Shown here in pieces: positions 9,381-17,414 of a DNA stretch of 64,000 nucleotides. This DNA comes from Hyphomicrobium sp. (GTDB taxonomy: Bacteria > Pseudomonadota > Alphaproteobacteria > Rhizobiales > Hyphomicrobiaceae), in contig NZ_JAIELN010000002.1 in the NCBI RefSeq assembly GCF_019753045.1, forward strand, positions 124,001 to 188,000, read 5' to 3'. Position numbers and translations under genes: made by a program. Below the pieces are notes generated by a model. The model was not told where the DNA came from. It ran no database searches and worked only from the letters and a program-made list of their open reading frames with translations. Positions within the stretch are counted from its first letter, which is position 1. Each line of letters opens with the position of its first letter.

Positions 9381-9836
9381 TTAAGGCGCAGTTCCGGACG
9401 GCGGCGTCGTTGCAGCCGGTTGCTCAGCCGCGGGCGGCGCGCTTGCCGGAGGTTCGGTGTTCGATGTCGAGCTTGGTGGCGCAGACGGGGGAGCAGCACT
9501 CTCCGCAACCGCCGCCGAACGGACTTCACAAAGCGTCGCCGAATCGAGCGAGGCCTTGTTCATGAAGGCCCAATTCGCGAATGCGACGTAGCACACCGCA
9601 ACGGCGTCTTTGTTCTGGAGGGTAACGACCACGTTGTCCGTCTTGACCTTTTCGGTCACCCGCTTGGCGACCTCGAGAGGTATGAGCGTCACGGATTTCA
9701 CCTCGAAGCCTTCGCCGAGGAGCGCAGTAAACGAGGACTGCATGCGCTCGTCCGCCGAAGCCTGGGTGGAAAACGATCCCCCAATGGCGGCAAACGTGAT
9801 GGCGGCGATTGCGAGTCCGGGGCCAATGCTGCGCAT
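9381..9836 (-). CDS. Hypothetical secreted protein with Pro/Ser/Ala-rich tail
   Basis: ATG 9836 follows GAGGA and is preferred over the ATG at 9863, which has no ribosome site. The product is 151 residues: a signal peptide ending at ASADE, a folded part of about 90 residues with two cysteines (VAVCYVAFANWAF and ATLCEV), and a low-complexity tail rich in Pro, Ala, Ser and Thr that may span the periplasm or cell wall. No family recognised. Same strand as the two cysteine-rich genes but 138 bases upstream of them. Confidence 0.6.
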   Translation of the reverse strand: MRSIGPGLAIAAITFAAIGGSFSTQASADERMQSSFTALLGEGFEVKSVTLIPLEVAKRVTEKVKTDNVVVTLQNKDAVAVCYVAFANWAFMNKASLDSATLCEVRSAAVAESAAPPSAPPSSTSNTEPPASAPPAAEQPAATTPPSGTAP

Positions 9837-9981
9837 GAGATCCTCACTGCTCTTTTGGGGCATCCGTTAGTCCGTAAAAACGTCACTACTACGGCGCCGC
9901 ACCCCCCTCAATAACACAACGCGAGGCGCGACCTCAGACTTGGGGACAAGAACGGCCGGGAGGCCGCATCTCGACTTCGCT

Positions 9982-10854
9982 CTAACCGCGCATTTCGTCG
10001 GGATAAAATATAGCAACCGGCGCGGCGTAGTCCGGGGGCGCAAGGCTCGAGGCGATTTCTTCGCCGCCCTTGAGGAAATCCGGAAGGAGATGCGTGTGTG
10101 CTCCGGGCGGAGACAGCTCGCCCGGCAAAGGAATTTTCGCGAACACTTCGATGCGCGCCGCCGCACTCTCGACCACGCGGGTCGGGCTGGAGGAAAGGAC
10201 CTGCATGCCGATCGCTTTCATCACATCCGCCCAGTGACGGCCGGCATTATCAGACAGTGCGGACAGAAGAGCATCGTCGCTCGTGCGAACGCAGAACCGG
10301 CTGTTCTTCCGGCCGATGCCATAATCGAAAAGCTGCTCCGCTTTGTGCTCGGCATCGATCGCATCCGAGTCGGAACCAAGCGGCGTAAGCACCGACGTCG
10401 AACGGATCGCGGCGCGCGCCTTGGGCAGACCGAGAACAATCGGTCCGCCTTCGGAAAAGGCAAAAGCCCTGACTTTGTCGCTGACGCGCAGACGGAACGA
10501 AGCATCCGGCGCGCGTGCGACGAGCGAATCCTGCTCGAGATCAACGCTTATCGTCCGCCCGCTTGTGCAAGGAAATTCCGCGACAGCCCCCGGCGCACCG
10601 GTACACCAGGTCCCGCGCCGCGCCTCGACGGTATCGCGCGCCCAATTGAGGAGTTCGTCACGTGTCCACGGCAGCAAGCGCACGCGAACCGAGAGTGCCG
10701 AAAGCCGGCTCGGCAACGTCAGCCAAACCGCGTCCCGCTGACCTTCGCTCATCGAGATCCAATTACCGATCTCGGTGCCGGTGCGGCCACATCCGAGACA
10801 GTAACCCGAGGCATCGTCGAGCTTGCAGATGCCAATGCATGGCGAATGACGCAT
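9982..10854 (-). CDS. DUF1289-type protein with long C-terminal region
   Basis: 290 residues from the ATG at 10854. The N-terminus carries the DUF1289 cysteine motif CxxxC-x8-CxxC (Cys6, 10, 19, 22), followed by GNWISMSEGQRDAVW, which is typical of that family. Most DUF1289 proteins are under 100 residues; here about 230 more residues without a recognised domain follow. The cysteines may bind Zn or Fe-S, which is inference. It is the next gene downstream of cbtA on the same strand (106-base gap), so it could belong to the cobalamin-riboswitch operon. Confidence 0.75.
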   Translation of the reverse strand: MRHSPCIGICKLDDASGYCLGCGRTGTEIGNWISMSEGQRDAVWLTLPSRLSALSVRVRLLPWTRDELLNWARDTVEARRGTWCTGAPGAVAEFPCTSGRTISVDLEQDSLVARAPDASFRLRVSDKVRAFAFSEGGPIVLGLPKARAAIRSTSVLTPLGSDSDAIDAEHKAEQLFDYGIGRKNSRFCVRTSDDALLSALSDNAGRHWADVMKAIGMQVLSSSPTRVVESAAARIEVFAKIPLPGELSPPGAHTHLLPDFLKGGEEIASSLAPPDYAAPVAIFYPDEMRG

Positions 10855-10960
10855 CAGGGACAAACGGCTTTCGATCGGAAGAGGGGACGAAAATCAAATT
10901 GCAACGGAGGCGGCAAACTATGCGCGCCCCCGCTTTGCATTCTGAACGTCGGCACGCAAG

Positions 10961-11731
10961 TCAGCGCGCAAAGCGTTCGCGACTGCCGACTACGAGCCAG
11001 CCGAACAGCAATCCTATTGCAGCCCAGAGGATAGCCTGCGTACCCAACGCCGCGATGCGGAAGTTCCAAAGCAGATCTGCAGGATACTTCTCAGGCACCT
11101 CGTTGATCGCCGGCAGCGCGTAGGCTGCAATTGCGACCAGCACAAGATAAACGCCAGCCCCGAGGATGGATGCGTTCCAGCCGCCGAGCTTTTCGAACGC
11201 CTGCCGTCCGAAGCTTACCGCAATTGCCAGCGCCATGAGCGAAAAGACAAGCATCGCGAAATAAAGCTGCGTGCGATAGCCGATTGTCTCGCCTTGTCCG
11301 ACCGCAGGCGGATTCGCCGGGTACTTGAGGTAAGGCACGAAGTACAGCACCAGAAAGCCGATCGCTGCGAGCACGAGCGCGGTGCTACGTGGGGGCAGAT
11401 GAAGAAGGCGGCCGCTGATGAATGCATAAGCAAGGGCGAAAAGGCCGCCAAGCGCCGTCCCGTAGACTGCGACGCCGACTAGAAGTCCGGCGCCCGCCTG
11501 CACCTCGCGGCTGACGAGCTCGGGCTCATCGGCGGCCTCGGCATTCCCATCGTGCGAGTGCTCCGCCTGCGCTTCCGCCGCCCCGGAATGCGAATGGGTG
11601 TGAGAATGCCCTTGTTCCTCTAGCGCGATGGCGCGCTCGACCTGCGGCTCTCCGATGATCTTGGCAAACCCGAATGCCAATAGGCTAGCCATCAGCCCGG
11701 CCAGCATGCCGCGCAGTAGCAATTGTCCCAT
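10961..11731 (-). CDS. cbtA: Cobalt transporter subunit CbtA
   Basis: 256 residues with several membrane helices, beginning MGQLLLRGMLAGLMASLLAF, followed by a His-rich loop (GHSHTHSHSG and EHSHDG) that should bind Co2+ or Ni2+. Then come helices including GLFALAYAFISGRL and FLVLYFVPYLKYPANPPAVG, characteristic of CbtA. CbtA and CbtB are predicted from comparative genomics to be cobalt transporters under B12 control. Here cbtB lies immediately upstream and a cobalamin riboswitch precedes both. Confidence 0.9.
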   Translation of the reverse strand: MGQLLLRGMLAGLMASLLAFGFAKIIGEPQVERAIALEEQGHSHTHSHSGAAEAQAEHSHDGNAEAADEPELVSREVQAGAGLLVGVAVYGTALGGLFALAYAFISGRLLHLPPRSTALVLAAIGFLVLYFVPYLKYPANPPAVGQGETIGYRTQLYFAMLVFSLMALAIAVSFGRQAFEKLGGWNASILGAGVYLVLVAIAAYALPAINEVPEKYPADLLWNFRIAALGTQAILWAAIGLLFGWLVVGSRERFAR

Positions 11732-11752
11732 AACTGCAAAACTCCGGCGATC

Positions 11753-11962
11753 TTAATGGCAGGGGAAGCCGAGCAGATGGCGTCCGTCGTGCACAAATTC
11801 GTGCACATACATGCTGTTGAAGATCGACATGGCGCCTTCTTCGATACCCACGAAGTACATGGCGAGAATGAACAGCAGCCCGGCAAAGACGGCCCAGGGC
11901 AAAATTTCTTTGAGAGGAATGGGCGCTGCAGAGGTGCCGGAGATGATTGCAGACTGTGACAT
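11753..11962 (-). CDS. cbtB: Cobalt transporter subunit CbtB
   Basis: 69 residues from the ATG at 11962, which follows the ribosome site AAGGAGGC; a longer frame to 12016 is rejected because it would run through the riboswitch. One membrane helix is followed by the His-rich C-terminus with the pattern VHEFVHDGRHLLGFPCH, the signature of CbtB. It is the first gene of the operon and is separated from cbtA by 21 bases. The His residues likely coordinate cobalt at the membrane surface. Confidence 0.9.
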   Translation of the reverse strand: MSQSAIISGTSAAPIPLKEILPWAVFAGLLFILAMYFVGIEEGAMSIFNSMYVHEFVHDGRHLLGFPCH

Positions 11963-12004
11963 GAGAAAGTGCCTCCTTGGGATTACGCGTCCCGTTTTAA
12001 GCTT

Positions 12005-12125
12005 TGCGGTAATCACAGGAGGGTCTGACTTTCGGTGGACGCAACGAACGTCCCCAAATTACAGTGGCGCGACCGTGCCGGAATCACACCGGCTTCCTGC
12101 CTATGATGATGCGTCGGTCACCTTA
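12005..12125 (-). promoter_or_regulatory. Cobalamin riboswitch upstream of cbtBA
   Basis: Read on the minus strand, the sequence holds the core of the cobalamin (B12) element: AGGCAGGAAGCCGGTG, then CCACTGTAA (B12-box region), then AAGTCAGACCCTCCTG closing the aptamer. The closing box is at about 12016-12031 and the opening AGGCAGGAAGCCGG at about 12089-12103. The element ends about 45-55 bases before the cbtB start, leaving room for an expression platform. Repression of cobalt uptake by adenosylcobalamin is the expected effect. Confidence 0.88.
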
Positions 12126-12165
12126 AGCCCGGCCACAATTTTGTCAATGTAAGCACTCGGCCAGC

Positions 12166-12726
12166 ATGCAGTCTCGCCTGACATTCATCGCCAACGCCTC
12201 GACCCCGGCGGTCAGGGCGGCCGCTTTTCCCCTTGATGAGGGCATTGACGAATTCGGGAGGCGAGATGCCGCGGCTCTCGCAAAGGCGATGCCCCGTTCG
12301 AGGGTCGTCCTGACGAGCCCGGCCGCCAGGGCGATCGAAACGGCAACCGCGCTCGGATTCGAGGCCGCGATCGACGAAGGGCTGCGTGACCTGGATCTCG
12401 GTCGCTGGGCCGGTCGCACGCTGAATAGCATTGCAAGCGCCGAGCCGGAGGCTCTCGAAAGCTGGCTTTCTGATCCGGGCGCTGCCCCGCACGGCGGCGA
12501 AACAGTCGGCGACCTCATCGCGCGATCTGCAAATTGGCTGAATGACGTGTTGCCGCGACAGGAAAATGTTATCGCAATTACGCATCCGGCAGTCATTCGA
12601 GCTGCACTCCTCGCAGCGATCAAGGCAGGGCCGGAATCGTTTTGGCATATAGATATCGGGCCATTGAGTGTCGTGGAGCTGAGTTCCAACGGGCTGCGGT
12701 GGACGGTAAGAGCAATCAAAAATTGA
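12166..12726 (+). CDS. Histidine-phosphatase-like protein, catalytic His replaced
   Basis: 186 residues with the layout of the phosphoglycerate mutase/histidine phosphatase superfamily. It has an N-terminal beta strand where R-H-G is expected, LTSPAARAIETA, LDLGRWAGR, GGETVGDL, and the second catalytic His in ITHPAVIRA. The N-terminal position reads FIANAST: Asn10 stands where the phospho-accepting His normally is. AAC versus CAC is a single-base difference. Relatives near cobalamin genes, including CobC-like phosphatases, keep that His. The gene is divergent from the riboswitch-controlled cbtBA operon. It may be inactive, have a changed function, or be under decay. Confidence 0.8.
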   Translation: MQSRLTFIANASTPAVRAAAFPLDEGIDEFGRRDAAALAKAMPRSRVVLTSPAARAIETATALGFEAAIDEGLRDLDLGRWAGRTLNSIASAEPEALESWLSDPGAAPHGGETVGDLIARSANWLNDVLPRQENVIAITHPAVIRAALLAAIKAGPESFWHIDIGPLSVVELSSNGLRWTVRAIKN

Positions 12727-12995
12727 GCGTTGCGCGGTGTGGGAACTGCGCGGTCGCCAAGAATTCAAGCGTCTATTTTAACGCTGAGTTATCCGCACAC
12801 AGACAGTCATCGGCGCCATGTGTCCCGGAATATAGGTCTCGATAAGATTCCCGATACTCTAGGGTTTCATACCCGATTGTCGGGAAAAACCGGCGCGTGC
12901 ACTAATCGTCATGTGCAAATTGCCGGCACCGCTCTCGTCTCCCTGAATTCTGGTGTCGACGCGCGAACTGAGCGCCCAAGTTAAGCGAGGACAAT

Positions 12996-14717
12996 ATGGT
13001 CAGGATGAAAAGTAGCCACGCGCGTGCGGCGGCCCTGACGGCGTTGCTTGCATTTTCTGCATTGCCCGCATCCGCCCAGGAAATCGAACACCACAAGACC
13101 GAGAAGGCAAAACCAGCGGCACCTGCTCCAACCGTCACTCAGGAAATGCTGACGAATGCCGGAAGCGACGCAAAACAGTTCCTGCATACGAACGCCAATT
13201 ACGAGCAGACCCGCTTCTATCCGGGCAAACAGATCAATGCCTCGAACGTCTCGAAGCTTCGCCCGGCATGGATCTTCCAGATGGACGTGAGAGAGTCGCT
13301 CGAGACATCGCCGATCATCGTCGGCGAAGTCATGTACGTCACGACGTCGTTCGATCACGTCTATGCGCTCAATGCCAAGACTGGCGAGGAATACTGGCAC
13401 TACAAGCACAAGATGGGCCCGATCACGACGTACTGCTGCGGCCCAAACAATCGCGGCGTCGCGGTGCTTGGCGACAAAGTCTATTTCGCAACGCTCGACG
13501 CCAAGCTCGTTGCCCTCGATGCAAAAACCGGCAGCCTCGTCTGGGAGACGGAGATCGCGGATCCGGAATTGGGCTACAGCGAAACAATGGCGCCATCGGC
13601 CGTCAACGGCAAGATCTTGATCGGCACGAACGGCGGTGAATACGGTATCCGCGGCTTTTTCCGCGCGTATGACGCCAACACCGGCAAGCTGGTCTGGAAT
13701 TTCGATACGGTCCCGGAAGATTCGGTTGGCGTTTGGGCGACAAAGGATGCGAGCGGCCACGATATGCATCGCGACATCGCGGCTGAAAAAGCGCAACTCG
13801 CAAAGACCGGCGATCCATACAAAACGCTCGGAGGCGGGGTCTGGCAGAATCCGGCTGTCGATCTCAAGTTGAACCGGATCTACTTTGTGGTCGGCAACCC
13901 GTCACCTGATCTCGACGGTTCGAAACGGCCTGGCGACAATCTCTATACGGACTCGCTTGTCGCGCTCGACCTCGATACCGGCAAATACGTTTGTCACTTC
14001 CAGTACATCCCCCACGACGTTTGGGATCTCGATTCTGTTAGTCCGCCCATTCTGATCGACGTCAAAGACAAGGATGGCAAAACCGTACCGGGCGTAGTCC
14101 ACGCCGGAAAGACGGGATACGTCTACGTCAACAAACGCGACGACTGCGGCATTATCCGAATCTCGGATGTGATGGTGGCTCAGGAGAACTTCTGGACACT
14201 TCCGACTCCCAAGGGTGCGCGGATGCTGCCCGGAGCAAACGGCGGCGTCGAATGGTCACCAATGGCGGTCAATCAGAGGCTCAATCTTACCTACGCCGTG
14301 AACCTTCACCAGCCGATGACGTATCAGGTCCAGACGAGTCCCTATCCGGAAGGGAAGCTCTGGCTCGGCGGTGCCTTCAAAGTGATCCCGGGTGAAGAGC
14401 AATTCGGCAATGTCTCGGCGGTTAACTACAACACCGGTAAGATCAAGTGGCAGGTGCAGACACCACAGCCGATGATGGGAGGCGTGCTCGCAACCGCTGG
14501 CGACCTCGTATTCACCGGCGAGGCGAATGGTTGGTTCCGCGCCTACGACGCCGAAAGCGGCAAGATCCTGTGGTCGTTCCAGTCCGGCGCCGGTGTCAAC
14601 GCTCCGCCGTCGGCATATGCGATCGACGGCAAGGAATACGTCGTCGTCGGCGCCGGCGGAAACACGCAGATCGATTTCAAGCGCGGCAACAATATTATCG
14701 CCTTCACGCTTGACTGA
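12996..14717 (+). CDS. PQQ-dependent alcohol dehydrogenase, lanthanide-type motif
   Basis: 573 residues from an ATG behind GAGGA, with a Sec signal peptide ending at ASAQE; a periplasmic quinoprotein with beta-propeller (W-motif) repeats such as [11 protein letters not shown] and [11 protein letters not shown]. Active-site features are the vicinal disulfide Cys147-Cys148, Glu215 in GGEYGIRGF, Asn301 in VGNPSPD, and the catalytic Asp344 in DVWDLDS. Two residues after that Asp is a second Asp (Asp346). XoxF, ExaF and PedH have an Asp at this position to bind lanthanides, whereas Ca-dependent MxaF has Ala. It is not a close XoxF or MxaF by eye; the substrate alcohol is unknown. The adjacent cytochrome c is the likely electron acceptor. 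Confidence 0.88.
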   Translation: MVRMKSSHARAAALTALLAFSALPASAQEIEHHKTEKAKPAAPAPTVTQEMLTNAGSDAKQFLHTNANYEQTRFYPGKQINASNVSKLRPAWIFQMDVRESLETSPIIVGEVMYVTTSFDHVYALNAKTGEEYWHYKHKMGPITTYCCGPNNRGVAVLGDKVYFATLDAKLVALDAKTGSLVWETEIADPELGYSETMAPSAVNGKILIGTNGGEYGIRGFFRAYDANTGKLVWNFDTVPEDSVGVWATKDASGHDMHRDIAAEKAQLAKTGDPYKTLGGGVWQNPAVDLKLNRIYFVVGNPSPDLDGSKRPGDNLYTDSLVALDLDTGKYVCHFQYIPHDVWDLDSVSPPILIDVKDKDGKTVPGVVHAGKTGYVYVNKRDDCGIIRISDVMVAQENFWTLPTPKGARMLPGANGGVEWSPMAVNQRLNLTYAVNLHQPMTYQVQTSPYPEGKLWLGGAFKVIPGEEQFGNVSAVNYNTGKIKWQVQTPQPMMGGVLATAGDLVFTGEANGWFRAYDAESGKILWSFQSGAGVNAPPSAYAIDGKEYVVVGAGGNTQIDFKRGNNIIAFTLD

Positions 14718-14807
14718 TCGAACGTGGATGGCTCGGAAGGACCGCATAGGATCCCTGCCGAGCATCCGTTCAAATGCATGACCAGACCGGTCAACCGGAG
14801 ATCAGAA

Positions 14808-15416
14808 ATGATGAGTGCGATGCGATCGGCCCAAATCGCGATTGCCGGCATCGTTGCGGCATTCCCGCTTGTTCCAACGGCAGTGTCAGCCGCGAGCGTC
14901 GAGGAAAACGCTCAGACCTGCGCGGGTTGTCACGGCGAGAACGGCGTCCCCCAAGCGAAAACCACGCCCATCATTTGGGGACAGAATGAGGGCTACCTCT
15001 ACATCCAGCTGCGCGACTTCAAGAGCGGCGCGCGGAAGAGCGATCAAATGTCTGCCGTCGTCGCAAGCCTCGAGAAGGCTGATTTCAAGGCTTTGGCCGC
15101 TCACTTCGCTGGCCTGAAGTGGCCAATCCTCGGCCAGCCGTCACCACCGAAGGATGCGGCGAAGGCGGCGCTGACAGTCATCGGCTCGGTTGGCTGCACC
15201 TCGTGCCATCTCGATCAATTTCAAGGTGACGGTACGACGGCGCGACTTGCCGGCCAGCAGTCCGAATATCTGTTCAATACCATGACTGCATTTCGCGACG
15301 GATCACGCGCCAATAATCCCGGCATGTCGGATCTCATGAAAGCAGTGCAGCCGTCCGACATCAAACCCCTCGCTGAGTATCTTGCGAGCCTTCAGGTCGT
15401 CGGCGGTCAACAGTGA
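14808..15416 (+). CDS. Dihaem c-type cytochrome
   Basis: 202 residues from the ATG at 14808 behind CCGGAG; an upstream in-frame extension to 14724 is rejected because the signal peptide begins here and ends at VSAAS. Two haem-binding CxxCH motifs are present (CAGCH and CTSCH), each followed by a Met-containing segment, as in cytochrome c4-type tandem domains. It follows the PQQ dehydrogenase by 90 bases on the same strand. The inferred role is to carry electrons from the dehydrogenase to the terminal oxidase. Confidence 0.88.
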   Translation: MMSAMRSAQIAIAGIVAAFPLVPTAVSAASVEENAQTCAGCHGENGVPQAKTTPIIWGQNEGYLYIQLRDFKSGARKSDQMSAVVASLEKADFKALAAHFAGLKWPILGQPSPPKDAAKAALTVIGSVGCTSCHLDQFQGDGTTARLAGQQSEYLFNTMTAFRDGSRANNPGMSDLMKAVQPSDIKPLAEYLASLQVVGGQQ

Positions 15417-15425
15417 GTGATACCG

Positions 15426-16355
15426 CTAGCTGACTGCGAGTTTCCTGCGCAGAGCATCGCTGGCGGCGAGGTCGGCCGCAGTCTTTCCGGTGGAGTCGCG
15501 CAACGTCTTGTCCGCGCCGCGAGCGAGGAGAACGTCGACGGCCTTCTCGTGTCCGAGCGACGCCGCGATCATCAACGCCGTGCGCCCGCGGTTGTCCTTC
15601 TCGTTGATGCGTGCGCCGTGATCGATCAGAATCGCGAGTACGTCCGCTACGTCGTTCGAGCCCGCCGCATCTTCATGCCCTGCGGCCCACATCAGAGCCG
15701 TTAGATCGTTGCCGTATCGGGCGTTGACGTCGACGGCATGATCGAGAAGCAAATTCACGACGGGAGGGAAGCCGCGGGCAACCGCGTAGCATATCGGCGC
15801 CTTGCCGGTCGCATCGGCTTTTTTGGGATCGGCGCCTTCGTCGAGCAGCAGCCGGATGACTCGCGCATTACCGGCAAACGATGCTGCTGCGATCGGCGTC
15901 AGACCCGTTCGACCGGGAAGGTTCACGTCCGCACCATGCGCGACGAGAGCTTGCACGGCGGAAGGATTGTCGTTCTCTGAAGCCGCAAAGAGTGCGGTTC
16001 CTCCATCAAGATCGCGGGCATTGATATCCGCGCCGTGTGCGAGGAAGAGCTCCACAATATCCGTATGCCCGGTCCTTGCCGCGTGCGTGAGCGGCATCGC
16101 GCCGGAGCGATCGCGTGACGCGAGCGAAGCGCCATCGTCGAGCAGTCTACGAGCGAGTTGGATACAGCCTTTGTCGGCCGCAGCGGCAAGTGCAGCGTTG
16201 ATTTCCAGCGGTCCGGCTGCCTGCTCTATCTGAGCATAATGTTGCTCCTGTTCCTGACAGACGCGCACTTTTGCGAGTGCATTGCTGGCTGAGCCAATGC
16301 AGCAGGAAGCAGCGATAAAGGCCGTGGTTGCCAAAGCGCGGAGACTATGAGGCAC
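15426..16355 (-). CDS. Periplasmic ankyrin-repeat protein
   Basis: 309 residues from a GTG at 16355, with a signal peptide ending near ALAKV. The rest is a run of ankyrin repeats of about 33 residues, for example SGAMPLTHAARTGHTDIVEL, GGTALFAASENDNPSAVQAL, TGLTPIAAASFAGNARVIRL and RGRTALMIAASLGHEKAVDV. It is a protein-interaction scaffold outside the cytoplasm. It converges with the cytochrome gene with only 9 bases between stops, so a link to the PQQ system is possible but unproven. Confidence 0.85.
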   Translation of the reverse strand: MPHSLRALATTAFIAASCCIGSASNALAKVRVCQEQEQHYAQIEQAAGPLEINAALAAAADKGCIQLARRLLDDGASLASRDRSGAMPLTHAARTGHTDIVELFLAHGADINARDLDGGTALFAASENDNPSAVQALVAHGADVNLPGRTGLTPIAAASFAGNARVIRLLLDEGADPKKADATGKAPICYAVARGFPPVVNLLLDHAVDVNARYGNDLTALMWAAGHEDAAGSNDVADVLAILIDHGARINEKDNRGRTALMIAASLGHEKAVDVLLARGADKTLRDSTGKTAADLAASDALRRKLAVS

Positions 16356-16381
16356 GGGGTAGGCTCCATTGCCGGAGCCCC
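16355..16381 (-). promoter_or_regulatory. Hairpin covering the ribosome site of the ankyrin gene
   Basis: On the minus strand GGGGCTCC pairs with GGAGCC and the following CCCC. The GGAG that would be the Shine-Dalgarno and the bases just before the GTG start are inside the stem. This could limit translation or act as a switch; it may also be chance in GC-rich DNA. Confidence 0.3.
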
Positions 16382-16385
16382 ATAT

Positions 16386-16679
16386 TTAGCCCCGGAACCC
16401 CTTCGATTTCCACTGTTCGTATTGGACCCGCGCGAGCTTGTAGGCGTCCGGTATCGAAAGCGCCCAGACGAATAGCCCCAATGCGAATCGCCCGATTATC
16501 GACCTGTCCGGCGGGGCGATCTGCCAGGTGATGAGCGCCAGCAGCAGCGTAAACATCGCGAACATAAATCCGCGCTGCTGTTGGCCAATTGCGACGTGTC
16601 CCATGCCGGGGAGCACGATGGCGAGAGCGAGAACCAGATAGGGGTTCATCGGCTTGCGCTCGACTTGCAGTGCATTCAT
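16386..16679 (-). CDS. Small membrane protein, unknown
   Basis: 97 residues with two or three hydrophobic segments (LVLALAIVLPGMGHVAIG, FAMFTLLLALITWQIA, FALGLFVWALSIPDAY). The G-x-GH-x3-GQ..RG pattern after the first helix resembles small TM2-like membrane proteins. It starts inside the stop codon of the upstream gene (ATGA overlap at 16676-16679), so it is translationally coupled to it. Function unknown. Confidence 0.7.
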   Translation of the reverse strand: MNALQVERKPMNPYLVLALAIVLPGMGHVAIGQQQRGFMFAMFTLLLALITWQIAPPDRSIIGRFALGLFVWALSIPDAYKLARVQYEQWKSKGFRG

Positions 16680-17356
16680 GCGGCAGACTCCAGCTTGACG
16701 TTGAGAAGGAGGTACTCGATTTCGAGCACCGCCGCGATGATGTCCTCAAGCCCTTCAGGGTCGAGTTGCGCGCCTTCGAAGACGATTTGCCGGAGAATGA
16801 GATGGGCGCCGCGCTTGCCTTCCGCAAGCTGGCGCATGATGCGGACGCCGCGCGGGGTGACGGCGATTTCCTTGAAATGGGGGTCGCGAAGAAGGGTCGC
16901 CACGTAAGGCGCGATCCGATCGAGAACGTGACGGGCGCCCGGGCCATCGCCCCTGATAAGGCACACGTCCGGAAAGTTTTCAGGCGGCGCCAGCCGTTCG
17001 TTGAAGTGGTCGGTTAGCGAAAAATAGTCCGCGCCCGATTGTCGGACGAGGATTGCGACGCTCCCCTCGACTGGCAGTTTGCGCTTCAAGGTGACGTCGA
17101 GCCAAAGCTGCGGCAAGCGGCGAAACGTCAGTGTGTCGGGAACGAGCGAGACGCGGAACGAGCGTCCGCGAAATTTCCCTTCCATCTTCGGAAAGCCGCA
17201 AGGGTCGATTTCGACCTTCGGCGTTTCGAGAACGTTCAGGGAAGGATCGAGCATGGAATGACGGGCGGCTGCGGCCACTCGCGCCTCGCGGCGACCGAAC
17301 AGGACGAGAATTGAAACTGCCGCGGCCAACAGCAAAGCAGCGAGTTCAGGAGGCAT
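16676..17356 (-). CDS. Membrane-anchored hypothetical protein
   Basis: 226 residues: an N-terminal helix (PELAALLLAAAVSILVLFG), then a soluble domain of about 200 residues with no motif I recognise. The soluble part contains KVEIDPCGFPKMEG and HFKEIAVTPRGVRIMRQL and ends in a hydrophobic, acidic helix. It is the first gene of a two-gene unit with the small membrane protein that overlaps its stop. The conserved-looking composition argues for a real gene; no function is assigned. Confidence 0.7.
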   Translation of the reverse strand: MPPELAALLLAAAVSILVLFGRREARVAAAARHSMLDPSLNVLETPKVEIDPCGFPKMEGKFRGRSFRVSLVPDTLTFRRLPQLWLDVTLKRKLPVEGSVAILVRQSGADYFSLTDHFNERLAPPENFPDVCLIRGDGPGARHVLDRIAPYVATLLRDPHFKEIAVTPRGVRIMRQLAEGKRGAHLILRQIVFEGAQLDPEGLEDIIAAVLEIEYLLLNVKLESAA

Positions 17357-17371
17357 GAATGGTTCTCACTC

Positions 17372-17407
17372 GAAAAAGAGGTGGCGCATCGCGAAGATGC
17401 GCCACCT
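17372..17407 (-). terminator. Strong intrinsic terminator of the permease operon
   Basis: A perfect 12-bp stem (AGGTGGCGCATC at 17379-17390 with GATGCGCCACCT at 17396-17407, five-base loop) is followed on the minus strand by CTTTTTC. It lies 8 bases after the stop of the APC permease gene. Confidence 0.88.
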
Positions 17408-17414
17408 TGGGACC

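Noticed and set aside
9940-11034. 364-residue open frame on the + strand
   Set aside because: It lies opposite the DUF1289 gene and part of cbtA, which have clear family motifs; its Arg-rich composition is that of an antisense shadow.
12981-13796. 271-residue open frame on the - strand
   Set aside because: It is opposite the PQQ dehydrogenase gene, whose motifs are unmistakable.
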